Source: Mycoplasmatota bacterium
GTDB taxonomy: Bacteria; Bacillota_I; Bacilli_A; MAG-NZ
NCBI GenBank assembly: GCA_018394315.1
Contig: CP074575.1
Coordinates: 1,706,615 to 1,770,614 of the forward strand
DNA: 64,000 nt
Direction of reading: 5' to 3'
Below the pieces are notes generated by a model. The model saw only the letters and a program-made list of their open reading frames with translations, did not search any database and was not told where the DNA came from. Made by a program: the position numbers and the translations under genes. How positions within the stretch are numbered: position 1 is the stretch's first letter; every line of letters starts with the position of its first letter. Shown one piece after another: positions 35,047 to 44,674 of the stretch.

Positions 35047-37791
35047 TTACAATAATCCCAACTCACGTGCTCGCTTAATAGCTTCAGTTCTACTTTTCAC
35101 TTGTAGCTTTCCGAATAGATTTTGATTATAATTTTTTATCGTACTCAATGCTAAAAACAATCTATCAGAAATATCATGATTTGAGAGTCCATCAGCAATT
35201 AATTTTAATATTTCCAGTTCACGTTTACTCAATGGTACTATGATTTTTGAATATGATTTAGAAGACGCTAATCTAGATTCATTAGTATCCCTAATCTTTT
35301 CTATTTCCGTAAGTAACTTGGAAACATAGTCTGGACTGATTATATAAATATCAGATTCCAATAATAATCGATGCAATTGCATCCCGTCATTTATAAAGAC
35401 CAGAAAAAACTCTTCAGGTTCAGCAAGCTTTATAGCAACTTTAAGACTTTCTAATGCAAGCTCTAAATCACCACTTAACTCATAAACAAATGCTTTTAGG
35501 ATATGTAGTTCAATGATATGCCCAATCCTGTTGCCTTCCCTTACTTCTACTAATAAGCGTTCAATCAATAATTTTGCATCACCTAAAAGTTTCTTATTAT
35601 TAAAATAACTAAACTTTGCAATAAGTACTCTTACTAGAGTGATATGTTCAAACTCACGGAGATAACTAAGTTCGTCTTCTATAGTTAGGTGATTTTCTTT
35701 AACCCAATCCAACGCCTCATATATCTTTCCCTGTTTTATGAACACTCTGGTCTTCAGTGCACCAAGTGGTACTATGTTAGGTATTGGATTCCTATAATAG
35801 TAGCTTTCTGCTTCATTTAGAAGATCGAGGGATTCATCCAATTTTCCTTGGTTCTCCATTATTCGAGCTTTTAGAAGATACCAGTTATATCGCCAGTTTG
35901 GTAGTGCAGCATTCTCACCTTTTTCCATACTTCGTTTCAGAAACTCTTCCGCTCCAATCAAATCACCTTTAAGAAGTTTAATATTTCCGATACCTAAATA
36001 AAAGCTAGCAATAGGTATTTGATAAATTTTATCTTCTTCAAGAGCGGAATGTAGTGATTTTTCATATATTCTTAATGCCTGATTGAGCTTTCCTTGTTCT
36101 ATCCTTATCGGAGCTAAAACAACAGCCACCATAATATCCATCTTAGTATTTACAATATCTTTAGTTATAGTATTATAAGCAGCTTCTAATTCTCCATTTG
36201 CCCATTGTGCGAGACCAAGCAACGTATTTACTACTTCTTTGTTATAATGATCTCCCTTAGGAATCTGATTTTGAGCTTTAAGCGCATACTTTATCGAAGC
36301 CTTTATATCACCAAGAACCGATGCAAGATATGCACGTGCTGTAGCTATTATCGAAGGCAACATATTATACTGTTCTTCATCAGTAATTACTATATCTAAT
36401 ATAGAATTCTCATTCCTCATTCCATTATTTGATATTTTTTCGATACAATTTTCAGCACTTTGTAGTCTTTGTTCACAACCTTCAATTTCTCCAGCATCAA
36501 GTAAGGCCCATGCATATCCGACACTAAGTACAGGTCTTAATCTGACCAATTCATCAGGAATCATCTTTGCCCATCTAAGCCAGGTAGCAGACTGTAAACT
36601 CTTATCCATTTTTGACCACGTTACCTCTATCAAAGATGCAGCTCTTTCAAAATCTCTTGCAGCTAACGCATGATGTATAGCCTCACTGGTCAAATCGTTA
36701 TTTTCAAACCACTTACTGGCACGTATATGTAAATCAGCAACATTCTTGTCTTTATTATTCTTTGATAAATGGAATTCCTTTGAGAGTTTTTGCCTAAGTA
36801 AATCTGCGAAGAGATGGTGATAACGGTACCACACACGCTCATTGTCTAATGGGACAATAAACAGATTTATATGTTGAAGGTATTCTAAAATTTTTTGGCT
36901 TGTAGCTGAACAATTAAGCATGATCGCATCGCAAAGAGAACCGCAAAAACAATCCAAAATAGAAGTATGTAGCAAGAAAGAATGTATTTCTTCAGACTGC
37001 TGATTAAGAACTTCTTCAACAAGATAATCCATTATAAAATTATGATTACCTGAGAAAGATTCAATGAATCCAGTGATATCTTTTTGTCCTAGTATCGAAA
37101 TTGCTACTAATTGTAGTCCAGCTATCCAACCTTCCGTACGTGTTTCAAGTGTTACTATATCTTTATCGGAAAGGCTCAAGCTCATAACCTGATTGAAAAA
37201 GTCAGTCACTTCTAAGTGAGTAAATCGTAAATCCATCGCTCTTATTTCTTTTAATTGGTTTTTTGAGCGTAATCTAGCAAGCGGTAAGTATTGATCATTA
37301 CGAGTAATCACAACAAAACGCATCTGCGTTGGCATATGATCTAATAAAAAAATTAATGCATCATTTACCGCCTTATTATCAATGACATGATAGTCGTCTA
37401 TAACAAACACAAAATTCATCGCTATTTCTGCAATTTCATTGATTAAAGTTGTTAAAATTGCATCCACTCCTACTGTATGTAATGAGTGGATTTCATCTAA
37501 CACTCCTTCACCAACTTCCAGTCCTATTGATTGCAAGGCTACAATAAAATAAGATATAAATTGTATTAAATCGTTATCCTCTTCCTCCAGTGACAACCAT
37601 GCAACAGGATAATTGCAACCCGTTACCCACTCACTTACAAGTGTTGTCTTCCCAAAGCCAGCAGGGGCACAAATCAGTGTGAGTTTGCATCCTACATCTT
37701 CACTCAATCGCTTAAGTAGTCGTGTGCGAGTAACTGCTTTAGAGCGAAGTTGAGGGACATAAAGTTTAGTTTTTAAAATTGGTTTAGTCAT
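35047..37791 (-). CDS. MalT-like LuxR-family ATP-dependent regulator
   Basis: 914 residues. N-terminal STAND NTPase: Walker A APAGFGKTTLVSEW near 44 and Walker B FVFVIDDYHVID near 130. A TPR-like helical region fills 330-830. A C-terminal LuxR helix-turn-helix is at about 850-914 (LSKRELEILKLIADGLSNHD). MalT-type proteins bind an inducer and ATP, oligomerise and activate transcription. No sugar genes are next to it; the DUF4386/methyltransferase genes are the nearest candidates. Confidence 0.92.
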   Translation of the reverse strand: MTKPILKTKLYVPQLRSKAVTRTRLLKRLSEDVGCKLTLICAPAGFGKTTLVSEWVTGCNYPVAWLSLEEEDNDLIQFISYFIVALQSIGLEVGEGVLDEIHSLHTVGVDAILTTLINEIAEIAMNFVFVIDDYHVIDNKAVNDALIFLLDHMPTQMRFVVITRNDQYLPLARLRSKNQLKEIRAMDLRFTHLEVTDFFNQVMSLSLSDKDIVTLETRTEGWIAGLQLVAISILGQKDITGFIESFSGNHNFIMDYLVEEVLNQQSEEIHSFLLHTSILDCFCGSLCDAIMLNCSATSQKILEYLQHINLFIVPLDNERVWYRYHHLFADLLRQKLSKEFHLSKNNKDKNVADLHIRASKWFENNDLTSEAIHHALAARDFERAASLIEVTWSKMDKSLQSATWLRWAKMIPDELVRLRPVLSVGYAWALLDAGEIEGCEQRLQSAENCIEKISNNGMRNENSILDIVITDEEQYNMLPSIIATARAYLASVLGDIKASIKYALKAQNQIPKGDHYNKEVVNTLLGLAQWANGELEAAYNTITKDIVNTKMDIMVAVVLAPIRIEQGKLNQALRIYEKSLHSALEEDKIYQIPIASFYLGIGNIKLLKGDLIGAEEFLKRSMEKGENAALPNWRYNWYLLKARIMENQGKLDESLDLLNEAESYYYRNPIPNIVPLGALKTRVFIKQGKIYEALDWVKENHLTIEDELSYLREFEHITLVRVLIAKFSYFNNKKLLGDAKLLIERLLVEVREGNRIGHIIELHILKAFVYELSGDLELALESLKVAIKLAEPEEFFLVFINDGMQLHRLLLESDIYIISPDYVSKLLTEIEKIRDTNESRLASSKSYSKIIVPLSKRELEILKLIADGLSNHDISDRLFLALSTIKNYNQNLFGKLQVKSRTEAIKRARELGLL

Positions 37792-38498
37792 TTTTATTCC
37801 TCCTAAAAAATAGTGGTTTAGTAATGACAGTAATTTTAAATCTATTAATGCATCCTATTATTTAAATTAGCAACCTCATGATGCTCTGATACAATGAATT
37901 ACTTTGAATTTATTTATTAATGTGTACGAAAGACTATATCTATGTTTTTTTTGTACACATGCACTGAAACAATTTTCTAAGAAACAAGACGCCATAAGGA
38001 TAAAGTACATGGCTACGTGCAACTTTCCTTGATGCTCATATTATATCATTTATGAGTGATTTTTGGCGAATGATATTTTTTTGAAAGTATCCTATCATTA
38101 TTTCTTATTCTACCAGTGATTATTAATCTATATCTATAATCAAGTCCATATCGATTAAAGCAATTCATATAGTTCTATAGGTGTATAGATGACAGAGTTG
38201 AAAATTTCTAAAGTATACCCTAATTCCGACATTGTTACAATGAACATCAACATTTTCAAAAACTCAAGCTATACGAAAAATATTATTGGATAAATCACTA
38301 ATGAAAAGTTAAAGAATTATTTAGATTATATAATTCAAGACACCCACTCGCTACATAATTGTGTACAAAACAGGCACCATTCAATTGAATGGTGCCTGTG
38401 ACTGGAAATATCATTGAAATACCTATTATGTCCAATACTATAATATTTTTAATATAACGATATTTTATTGATTGGTTTCCAATATTAATAATATTATG
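37792..38498. other. Intergenic region with a degraded transposase-like fragment and palindrome
   Basis: About 700 bp. Around 37985-38060 (plus strand) a short open frame reads RRHKDKVHGYVQLSLMLIL, which looks like a fragment of an IS transposase, but is too short to prove. GTGTAC (37921-37926) and GTACAC (about 37950) nearby could be remnant ends. At 38371-38398 is a perfect 28-bp palindrome (14-bp arms, CAGGCACC to GGTGCCTG) followed on the minus strand by TTTTG, which may terminate the ABC permease gene. Confidence 0.4.
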
Positions 38499-40889
38499 TT
38501 AATTTCTCAATAACTCGGCAACTGTATTAGTATCCATTTTATTAAACACCTGTTTTGTTACTAGATAAATGATTACATAATATATCACGATTATTAATAA
38601 AGAACTTGGTGGAAATGTCCAAACAAAGTGCGCGTTTTGTTCAGCTAAACTGGCTACTACATACTTACTTAGAAAATATCCTATTGGTACCGAAATTACT
38701 ACTACGAAAATCATATATATATTCGCTTCCCATAATAGATACATCTTTAATTGGTTTTTGGTCATACCAATACTTCTTAGAATAGCAAATTCACGTTTTC
38801 TACCTGTTATTGACGTGTATATATTATTAATAATCATTGTGAAACTTACAATGCCAATGACTATAAACAATCCATATCCCATAGATGAAATTAAGAAAAA
38901 TTCCCTATATAGTTCTTGTTCTATTTCATCTAAAGTAGTTACTTGAATTTGTTTATCTTCTGTAATATCCTCTATTTCTTGCTTAACTTTTTCAAGACTT
39001 CCCTCAACAAGCAATCCCGCAAGAAAGTAATCAGTTACTCCAATCTTATCGATTAATAATGAATCATTTACTATTATAAGTGGTGATCCATATACAAAAG
39101 GTAATTTTATATTACTTGAAGTAATATAACCTTTAAAAACTACACTTAAAATCATCTCATTACCAGAATCATCAATAAATATTTGATTTATCTCATCCCC
39201 TATTTCATAATCAGAATATTTATATATATCATATAAATAAGCTTCATTATCATTTAATGAAGATAACTCAAGTTCATTAAACATAGTCTCATTGTACCCG
39301 ATTAATTTCGATTCTAATCCAAGTTTGCCTTCTTCCCTTAGATTATTTAAATACACTTCACTATCTATGAAATTTTCATTTATGCTTACATCCTCAAATG
39401 GTATAGTAACATCTAATTGTTTGATAACTACTATATCACGAACATTATCTAATTTACTTAAATCATCTATCAAATCTTCAGTAACAACACCTTCAACTAG
39501 AACGTCACCTTGCGTCATACCCTCTGCTAATATCCTAGAATCCATACTTTTCAAAAAGGATGTCAAGAATATAAATAATGCAGCACTCAAAGCCAGAAAT
39601 ATACTCGGAAGAATTGACTTAATTTTATTAGTTTTGAAATTAATTATTGCGAGTTTTGCTGCTGGTTTTTTTATTAATGCGTTTTTTCTACTTTCATATC
39701 TCACACTTTTGTTCCCCACATAGTTAATAGAACTAGTAATAGAAATCTTTTTTGTTTTTCTGAAAGGTATATAAATAGAGATCTTTACTGCAATCCAAAT
39801 GGTAATAAAAGTTGAAATAAACATAAATAATACCATTAACCATACATCTTTAATTAGAAATATATTTAGGTCTAATTTAGATAATAACGAATCATTTGTA
39901 TTAGTTGTATCTGTCATTAAATATTGTACTAAGACTATACTTAAGAACGCTATTATACCTAATACAAATCCATATATAATTCCCCTTTTAAGAAATTGAT
40001 ACCCTTCTTTTTTAAAAACTATCTTTAGTTGATTATGTGTCATTCCTATTGATTTTAATAAACCAATTGTTTTGATTCTTTCATTTATAGAGTAAGAAAA
40101 TATGTTTCCAACTGACACTATACTAAGCAAGATAACCAAACTAGCCACTAAAATTGAAGGAGCTAATATTCCGTTTATCATTTCCGAATTTGAAATTGGT
40201 AATGCTAATTGATTTTTTGAGATATTAAGTGTCGTACCTGTTTTTAATAAATCGTTAGTTGAAACAAATATTTTTTTGCTTATATACACATCTCTTCTGA
40301 CAAAATCATTTGATATATGCGCAAAGGCTTCACTTACAATAAAAGTTTCCTTATAGCCTTCTTCTTGAAAAATATTATCCTTGATGATACCCGTTAAAAT
40401 AAATGTTTCTTGACGTTGATCCTCGTCTAAACTTTGATAAGAAAGTGTAATTTCTTCACCTATTATACCATTCGCTCCTAAATAACTAATAGCACTTTCA
40501 CTTAATGTGATATCGGAAGAACTGTCAGGATATCTCCCTTCCAACAAATTATAATTGAATCCACTTATAATTGATTTATCAACCGTTTCTACTTTATATG
40601 TATTAAAGTGATCTCTTATAAATCCTAATAGATGCGTCTTCCCAACACTATTAAAGCTATCCTCCTTACTTAATTCAACAGATTGTTCATCGGTTACATT
40701 AATATAAGCAGCGTCAAAGTCACCAAAAGATACGAAATCCCATTTAAGCCAAATACCAAATGTCATGATAATCATTATACCTATAACAAACATTAATGCT
40801 GCTGATAGAGATATTACTGAAGTAATTAATTTACCTCTTGCTTTTGAAGCTTCAGAATACTTTATTCCTAAATTATCTATACATTTCAT
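38499..40889 (-). CDS. ABC transporter permease (FtsX/MacB-type, two FtsX domains)
   Basis: 796 residues. A transmembrane helix at 22-50 is followed by an extracellular domain, then three helices (about 235-375), a second single helix near 430, another extracellular domain and three final helices (about 660-790). Each half ends in an FtsX domain with the motif FAILRSIGMTKNQL or IGLLKSIGMTHNQL. This is the mechanotransmission type used for peptide antibiotics and lipoproteins, not a classical pore exporter. It follows the ATPase gene by 8 bp. Confidence 0.9.
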   Translation of the reverse strand: MKCIDNLGIKYSEASKARGKLITSVISLSAALMFVIGIMIIMTFGIWLKWDFVSFGDFDAAYINVTDEQSVELSKEDSFNSVGKTHLLGFIRDHFNTYKVETVDKSIISGFNYNLLEGRYPDSSSDITLSESAISYLGANGIIGEEITLSYQSLDEDQRQETFILTGIIKDNIFQEEGYKETFIVSEAFAHISNDFVRRDVYISKKIFVSTNDLLKTGTTLNISKNQLALPISNSEMINGILAPSILVASLVILLSIVSVGNIFSYSINERIKTIGLLKSIGMTHNQLKIVFKKEGYQFLKRGIIYGFVLGIIAFLSIVLVQYLMTDTTNTNDSLLSKLDLNIFLIKDVWLMVLFMFISTFITIWIAVKISIYIPFRKTKKISITSSINYVGNKSVRYESRKNALIKKPAAKLAIINFKTNKIKSILPSIFLALSAALFIFLTSFLKSMDSRILAEGMTQGDVLVEGVVTEDLIDDLSKLDNVRDIVVIKQLDVTIPFEDVSINENFIDSEVYLNNLREEGKLGLESKLIGYNETMFNELELSSLNDNEAYLYDIYKYSDYEIGDEINQIFIDDSGNEMILSVVFKGYITSSNIKLPFVYGSPLIIVNDSLLIDKIGVTDYFLAGLLVEGSLEKVKQEIEDITEDKQIQVTTLDEIEQELYREFFLISSMGYGLFIVIGIVSFTMIINNIYTSITGRKREFAILRSIGMTKNQLKMYLLWEANIYMIFVVVISVPIGYFLSKYVVASLAEQNAHFVWTFPPSSLLIIVIYYVIIYLVTKQVFNKMDTNTVAELLRN

Positions 40890-40897
40890 ATTATCAC

Positions 40898-41560
40898 CTA
40901 AACGACTTTCCCATCTTTTAAGTGAACAATTCGACCAGACATATTACTAATGTCTTCGTTATGAGTAATTAATATTAATGTAATACCATAATTATCTACA
41001 CATGTTTTAAGTAAATGCATAACCTCATCACTATTTTCACTATCTAAATTACCAGTAGGTTCGTCAGCTAAAATAATTGATGGATTAGATGCAATTGCTC
41101 TAGCAATCGCTACACGTTGTTGTTCTCCACCTGATAATGCACTTGGTAAATGATTTCTTCTGTCATCTATTTTTAGTACTTTCATTAAATCTAATATATA
41201 GGAATCATCAACACTTCTTCCATCTAGTTCAATTGGTAGAACTATATTTTCCCAAGCGTTTAAGACAGGTACTAAATTATAACTTTGAAAAATGAATCCT
41301 ACTTTTCTTCTTCTAAATATTGTTCGCTCAGTCTCATTTAGCGATAATAAATTTGTTCCATCTACAATTATTTCTCCTGAAGTTGGGCTATCAATTCCTC
41401 CGATTAGATTTAATAATGTTGTTTTCCCGGAACCAGATGAACCTACTACTGATACAAATTCACCTTGTTCGATATTTAGATCAATTTCATCAACAGCTTT
41501 AATAAGATTTCCACCATCCTGGTAGTGCTTAGATAACTGTTTTACTTTTAATATTTCCAT
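40898..41560 (-). CDS. ABC transporter ATP-binding protein (BceA/LolD/MacB type)
   Basis: 220 residues from ATG 41560 (GGGAGG upstream). Walker [19 protein letters not shown], signature [15 protein letters not shown], Walker [14 protein letters not shown] and the H-loop THNED are all intact. Pairs with the FtsX permease. The operator-like site 41622-41637 is upstream, and a two-component system precedes it, the layout of antimicrobial-peptide detoxification modules. Confidence 0.95.
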   Translation of the reverse strand: MEILKVKQLSKHYQDGGNLIKAVDEIDLNIEQGEFVSVVGSSGSGKTTLLNLIGGIDSPTSGEIIVDGTNLLSLNETERTIFRRRKVGFIFQSYNLVPVLNAWENIVLPIELDGRSVDDSYILDLMKVLKIDDRRNHLPSALSGGEQQRVAIARAIASNPSIILADEPTGNLDSENSDEVMHLLKTCVDNYGITLILITHNEDISNMSGRIVHLKDGKVV

Positions 41561-41621
41561 AATAAATCCTCCCTTTGAAAATAGTATATAGTTTGATTGT
41601 TTCAATTTGCTTACATACAGT

Positions 41622-41637
41622 CTTACAGAGTTGTAAG
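41622..41637 (-). promoter_or_regulatory. BceR-like operator before the ABC transporter
   Basis: A 16-bp inverted repeat CTTACAGAGTTGTAAG lies between the kinase stop and the ATPase start. It fits the TNACA-N4-TGTAA consensus known for BceR-type regulators. The same 16-mer pattern occurs at 43393-43408 upstream of the regulator gene. Confidence 0.7.
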
Positions 41638-42657
41638 TTATTTATATAATACTATTTCAAAAGTTGTTCCCTCATTTATTTTTGTACTAACTTTTATCGT
41701 TCCATTTTGCATTTCTATTATCTCACTCGCAAGATAAAGTCCGATACCAGTACCTTCTTCAGTTTTAGTATTTTTTCCTTTGTAAAAGCGTTTAAAAATA
41801 TGCGGAATATCTTCTTTCATAATTCCTCTTCCTGTATCTCTTATTATAATTCTATCCGATACATGCGAACTTCTAGTTGATATATATATTTCTCCTCCAG
41901 ATTCAGTATATTTAATAGCATTATCAAGAATATTTATAATTGCCTCTTTTGTCCATTTCTTATCCAGATTAATCTCCAAAGAACTTTGGATATCTCCTGT
42001 TATTTCAATTTTCTTAATTCTACTTTTAGGATAGACGCTATTTACTGACTCCGAGATCAAATCGTCAATACAAACTACTTGAGGTTCTAAATTTATCAAA
42101 CCAGTTTCTAATTTTGATATATCTAGTAACACTTTTGAGAACCACTCAAGTTTTACTACTTCCATTCCCATTTTGTTAATCATATTAATTCTATCTTCAT
42201 TGTTTAAATCTTCATGTAAAAGTGAATTAAATAGTTTAATTGCACTTACTGGAGTTTTTATTTGATGCGATAATTCAGTTATCAATTCGCTCATTTTTTC
42301 CTTTTCTGTTATTATCTTATTACTTGTCCTATCTAATCTTTCGAACAATCTAGCAAATTGATAATGTAGCCCTGATAAAATACCTTCTTGATAGTTTTGT
42401 TTACTGAATTGCATCTTACCATTTGTAGCTTTTGTTAGCATATCACTTAAATCATATAATTCCTTATAAACGTATCTTAAAATTATAAACAATATTATTG
42501 TATTTATAAAACTAATACTTATTAGAAGTATGATACCAACGTCAATTAATTCAAAGACGAATACTGTTATTGTTGAGATTATTAAAATTATATCTAATAG
42601 TAAAACAGAATATATTAAACCTTTTAATTTTACATTATTCATAAAATCCATACTCAT
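41638..42657 (-). CDS. Sensor histidine kinase, intramembrane-sensing-like
   Basis: 339 residues. Two transmembrane helices (about 12-33 and 37-60) with almost no extracellular loop, as in BceS-type kinases that sense through their ABC transporter. H-box ELSHQIKTPVSAIKL near 130, N-box NILDNAIKYT, and G-boxes RDTGRGIMKED and GTGIGLYLA. It overlaps the response regulator gene by 4 bp. Confidence 0.92.
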   Translation of the reverse strand: MSMDFMNNVKLKGLIYSVLLLDIILIISTITVFVFELIDVGIILLISISFINTIILFIILRYVYKELYDLSDMLTKATNGKMQFSKQNYQEGILSGLHYQFARLFERLDRTSNKIITEKEKMSELITELSHQIKTPVSAIKLFNSLLHEDLNNEDRINMINKMGMEVVKLEWFSKVLLDISKLETGLINLEPQVVCIDDLISESVNSVYPKSRIKKIEITGDIQSSLEINLDKKWTKEAIINILDNAIKYTESGGEIYISTRSSHVSDRIIIRDTGRGIMKEDIPHIFKRFYKGKNTKTEEGTGIGLYLASEIIEMQNGTIKVSTKINEGTTFEIVLYK

Positions 42658-43343
42658 CGCCTATCACACCTCTGATTCCAAATATAGCCTACTCCTCTAA
42701 TTGTTTGTATATATTTTGGTGTAGAAGAGTCAACTTCAATTTTTTCTCTTATTCTCCTTATGTTAACAGCTAAAGTATTGTCATCTACAAATTTACTATC
42801 TACATCCCAGACTTTCTCTAATAATCTTTGTCTTGTTACTATACTTTTACTCTGTTCCATCAAGTATTTGATTATCTTGAATTCTGTGACACTTAAAACT
42901 ATCTCCAATCCATTTTTAAAGAGTTTCATTTGATTTATGTTTAATAGTATACAATTTGATTGATAAGTGGATTCTTCGATCTTGTTTGAACGTCTTAATA
43001 CTGAATTAATTCTAGATATAAGTTCACTTACATTGAAAGGTTTAGTGATATAATCATCACCACCAATGTTCAATCCAGTAACTATATTCAACTCATCTGA
43101 CAGAGCACTTAAAAATATAGTAGGTACATCATAACCCTTAGTAATTTCATTAAATAATTCAAAGCCAGTTCCATCAGGAAGCATAACGTCTAATATCACT
43201 AGATCAAATCTTTTGGATTTGCTACTTACTAAGGCATCTTTAATGTTATTTGCTACCTCAACCACAAATCCATTACTCTTTAATGCAAAGCTTAAACCAT
43301 ACGCTAATGAAGAATCATCCTCTACTAATAATATCTTTTTCAT
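42654..43343 (-). CDS. OmpR-family response regulator
   Basis: 229 residues from ATG 43343 (AGAGGTGG upstream). Receiver with acidic LLVEDDSS, phospho-acceptor Asp in LVILDVMLPDG and Lys in YITKPF. A winged helix ends the protein (VTRQRLLEKVWD, YIQTIRGVGYIW). It is expected to activate the adjacent ABC transporter genes; matching inverted repeats lie before both units. Confidence 0.94.
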   Translation of the reverse strand: MKKILLVEDDSSLAYGLSFALKSNGFVVEVANNIKDALVSSKSKRFDLVILDVMLPDGTGFELFNEITKGYDVPTIFLSALSDELNIVTGLNIGGDDYITKPFNVSELISRINSVLRRSNKIEESTYQSNCILLNINQMKLFKNGLEIVLSVTEFKIIKYLMEQSKSIVTRQRLLEKVWDVDSKFVDDNTLAVNIRRIREKIEVDSSTPKYIQTIRGVGYIWNQRCDRR

Positions 43344-43371
43344 GATTACCACCTCTTTAATATTACACTAC

Positions 43372-43413
43372 TTAAACACTGTTTAAAGCTTTCTTACGAC
43401 ATTGTAAGAAAGC
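43372..43413 (-). promoter_or_regulatory. Two adjacent inverted repeats upstream of the two-component operon
   Basis: Perfect palindrome TTAAACACTGTTTAA at 43372-43386, next to an inverted repeat with 10-bp arms GCTTTCTTAC / GTAAGAAAGC (43388-43397 and 43404-43413). The latter contains CTTACGACATTGTAAG, the same pattern as the site before the ABC genes, suggesting autoregulation. Confidence 0.65.
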
Positions 43414-43460
43414 CTTTCAGCTACATGCAACTATTTTATAGACTCAATCGATAATGTATA

Positions 43461-43484
43461 TAAAAATGAGCCTTCACAAGGCTC
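43461..43484 (-). terminator. Terminator-like hairpin
   Basis: Arms GAGCCTT and AAGGCTC (43468-43474 and 43478-43484) with a 3-nt loop; T-rich on the minus strand. It lies between the SASP-like gene and the two-component promoter and may insulate the latter. Confidence 0.6.
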
Positions 43485-43650
43485 TACAATAAGACTTCAG
43501 CTTATTGAAGTTATTTTAACACACTGTCGCATATTAAAACCATTACTCGAAATACACAATCAAACTCATTTTATTACATGTCTTATTGATTGTCAATTTT
43601 CGACTAAATATGATAGAAATCTATTTAGAATCTTAACTTAAATTCGATAT

Positions 43651-43683
43651 AACTAAAAAAGGAAAGAGTTAATCCTTTCCTTT
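43651..43683 (-). terminator. Terminator after the SASP-like gene
   Basis: Arms AAAGGAAAG and CTTTCCTTT (43658-43666 and 43675-43683), followed on the minus strand by six T. Confidence 0.75.
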
Positions 43684-43762
43684 CGTGTCTATATTATAAA
43701 ACTATTGTATTACCATTTGATTTTACATGTATAGATTTTATATTAATTAACACTTACTTTCT

Positions 43763-43984
43763 TTATCTTTTTTCATTTTTTTGTTGTTCAACTAGTAATT
43801 CTTCGCCTTTTCTTACTAGTTCCTTTGTTTTTAAACCACCGAAAGTAACACCATCAAAAACTTCTTGTGCTAATTCAACATTGTTTTCTGATTGAAACTT
43901 TCTTCTTTTGTGTTCTTGAGCTACATCCATCTTATTACTTCTATTATTTTGATTTGTTTTAGATTTAGCATTCTCATTATCCAT
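43763..43984 (-). CDS. Small acid-soluble spore protein-like (alpha/beta type)
   Basis: 73 residues, highly charged N-terminus. Residues 33-70 read NNVELAQEVF then GVTFGGLKTKELVRKGEELL. This follows the alpha/beta SASP pattern: a [YE]E-[IL]-AQE-F segment (cleavage site of the GPR protease) then GG-x-x-TK-x-LV-x-x-x-E-x-x-L. The C-terminal Gly-Gly/Lys and Glu spacing is well preserved; the N-terminal half is not. Such proteins coat spore DNA. A broken relative is at 12030-12189. Family assignment by eye. Confidence 0.62.
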   Translation of the reverse strand: MDNENAKSKTNQNNRSNKMDVAQEHKRRKFQSENNVELAQEVFDGVTFGGLKTKELVRKGEELLVEQQKNEKR

Positions 43985-44220
43985 AATATCACCTCATTAT
44001 ATTTTATATACCATTCACTTATTTATACAGTGTACCTAGAATTAAATTATATTGGTTTTTGTTAATCCATAATCTTTAAAACCAAGGAACTAAACATTAA
44101 TAAATCATTAATTACAGTTGCAAGTATCGCAAGAATAACTAAAACTCCAAAACTAATGTAGATATACGAAAAATATTTTTAGGTAAAAATATAATTATAG
44201 TGTAAACGAGTTATTATGAA

Positions 44221-44573
44221 TGTAAGTCCAAGGACTATGGTTTTAGCATCGAATTACATTTTTAAATAAGAGGTTCTTCTTTTCCTAATCAAACGCTTAG
44301 AGATAAATTTTATGGATAGATCCAGATAGCTCAAATTGAAAGAATTAGAATCCATGATTTAAGACATTCACACGCAGCATTACTAATAAACTTAGGTGTA
44401 GATCCTTACACAATCAAGGAAAGAGTAGGACACGAGGAATTAACCACAACACTAGATACTTATGGCATTTTTACCAGGATAAGAAGCTTACATTAGTGAA
44501 CAAATTGAATGATTTGTTTCAGTTTTATAATTTTCTGAACAAAAATTGGATAGTTGAAAAATTTAGAGTATAA
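44221..44573 (+). pseudogene. Tyrosine integrase C-terminal remnant
   Basis: The catalytic end of a phage/ICE integrase is readable: FPNQTLRDKFYG, a TAG where Trp is expected, then RIRIHDLRHSHAALLINLG (the R-H-x-x-R box), VGHEELTTTLDTYG (His and the catalytic Tyr), and after a one-base shift FYQDKKLTLVNKLNDL. A nonsense codon, a frameshift and a stop further upstream make it non-functional. The N-terminal domains are gone. It marks the left edge of the accessory region. Confidence 0.88.
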
Positions 44574-44594
44574 AAAAACGGCTATATTAAGCCG
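44574..44594 (-). terminator. Terminator-like hairpin below the structured element
   Basis: Arms CGGCT and AGCCG (44579-44583 and 44590-44594) with a 6-nt loop; seven T follow on the minus strand. It could end a minus-strand transcript that crosses the structured element. Confidence 0.55.
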
Positions 44595-44674
44595 CTTTAC
44601 TTCTAAATGGTATAGGTACCCTACAAACCGTAGATTTTTCTTTCAAAGTAACCTGTAGATAGAATACAATTTGT

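Noticed and set aside
37985..38060. Transposase-like fragment RRHKDKVHGYVQLSL
   Set aside because: About 24 codons only; resemblance is from memory and cannot be supported as a mobile element.
39292..39723. 143-codon plus-strand open frame
   Set aside because: Antisense to the ABC permease gene; Ser/Leu-rich shadow of AT-rich coding DNA.
44040..44170. Minus-strand hydrophobic frame ending SSLVLKIMD
   Set aside because: May be the end of a lost membrane protein, but too short and without a start to call.
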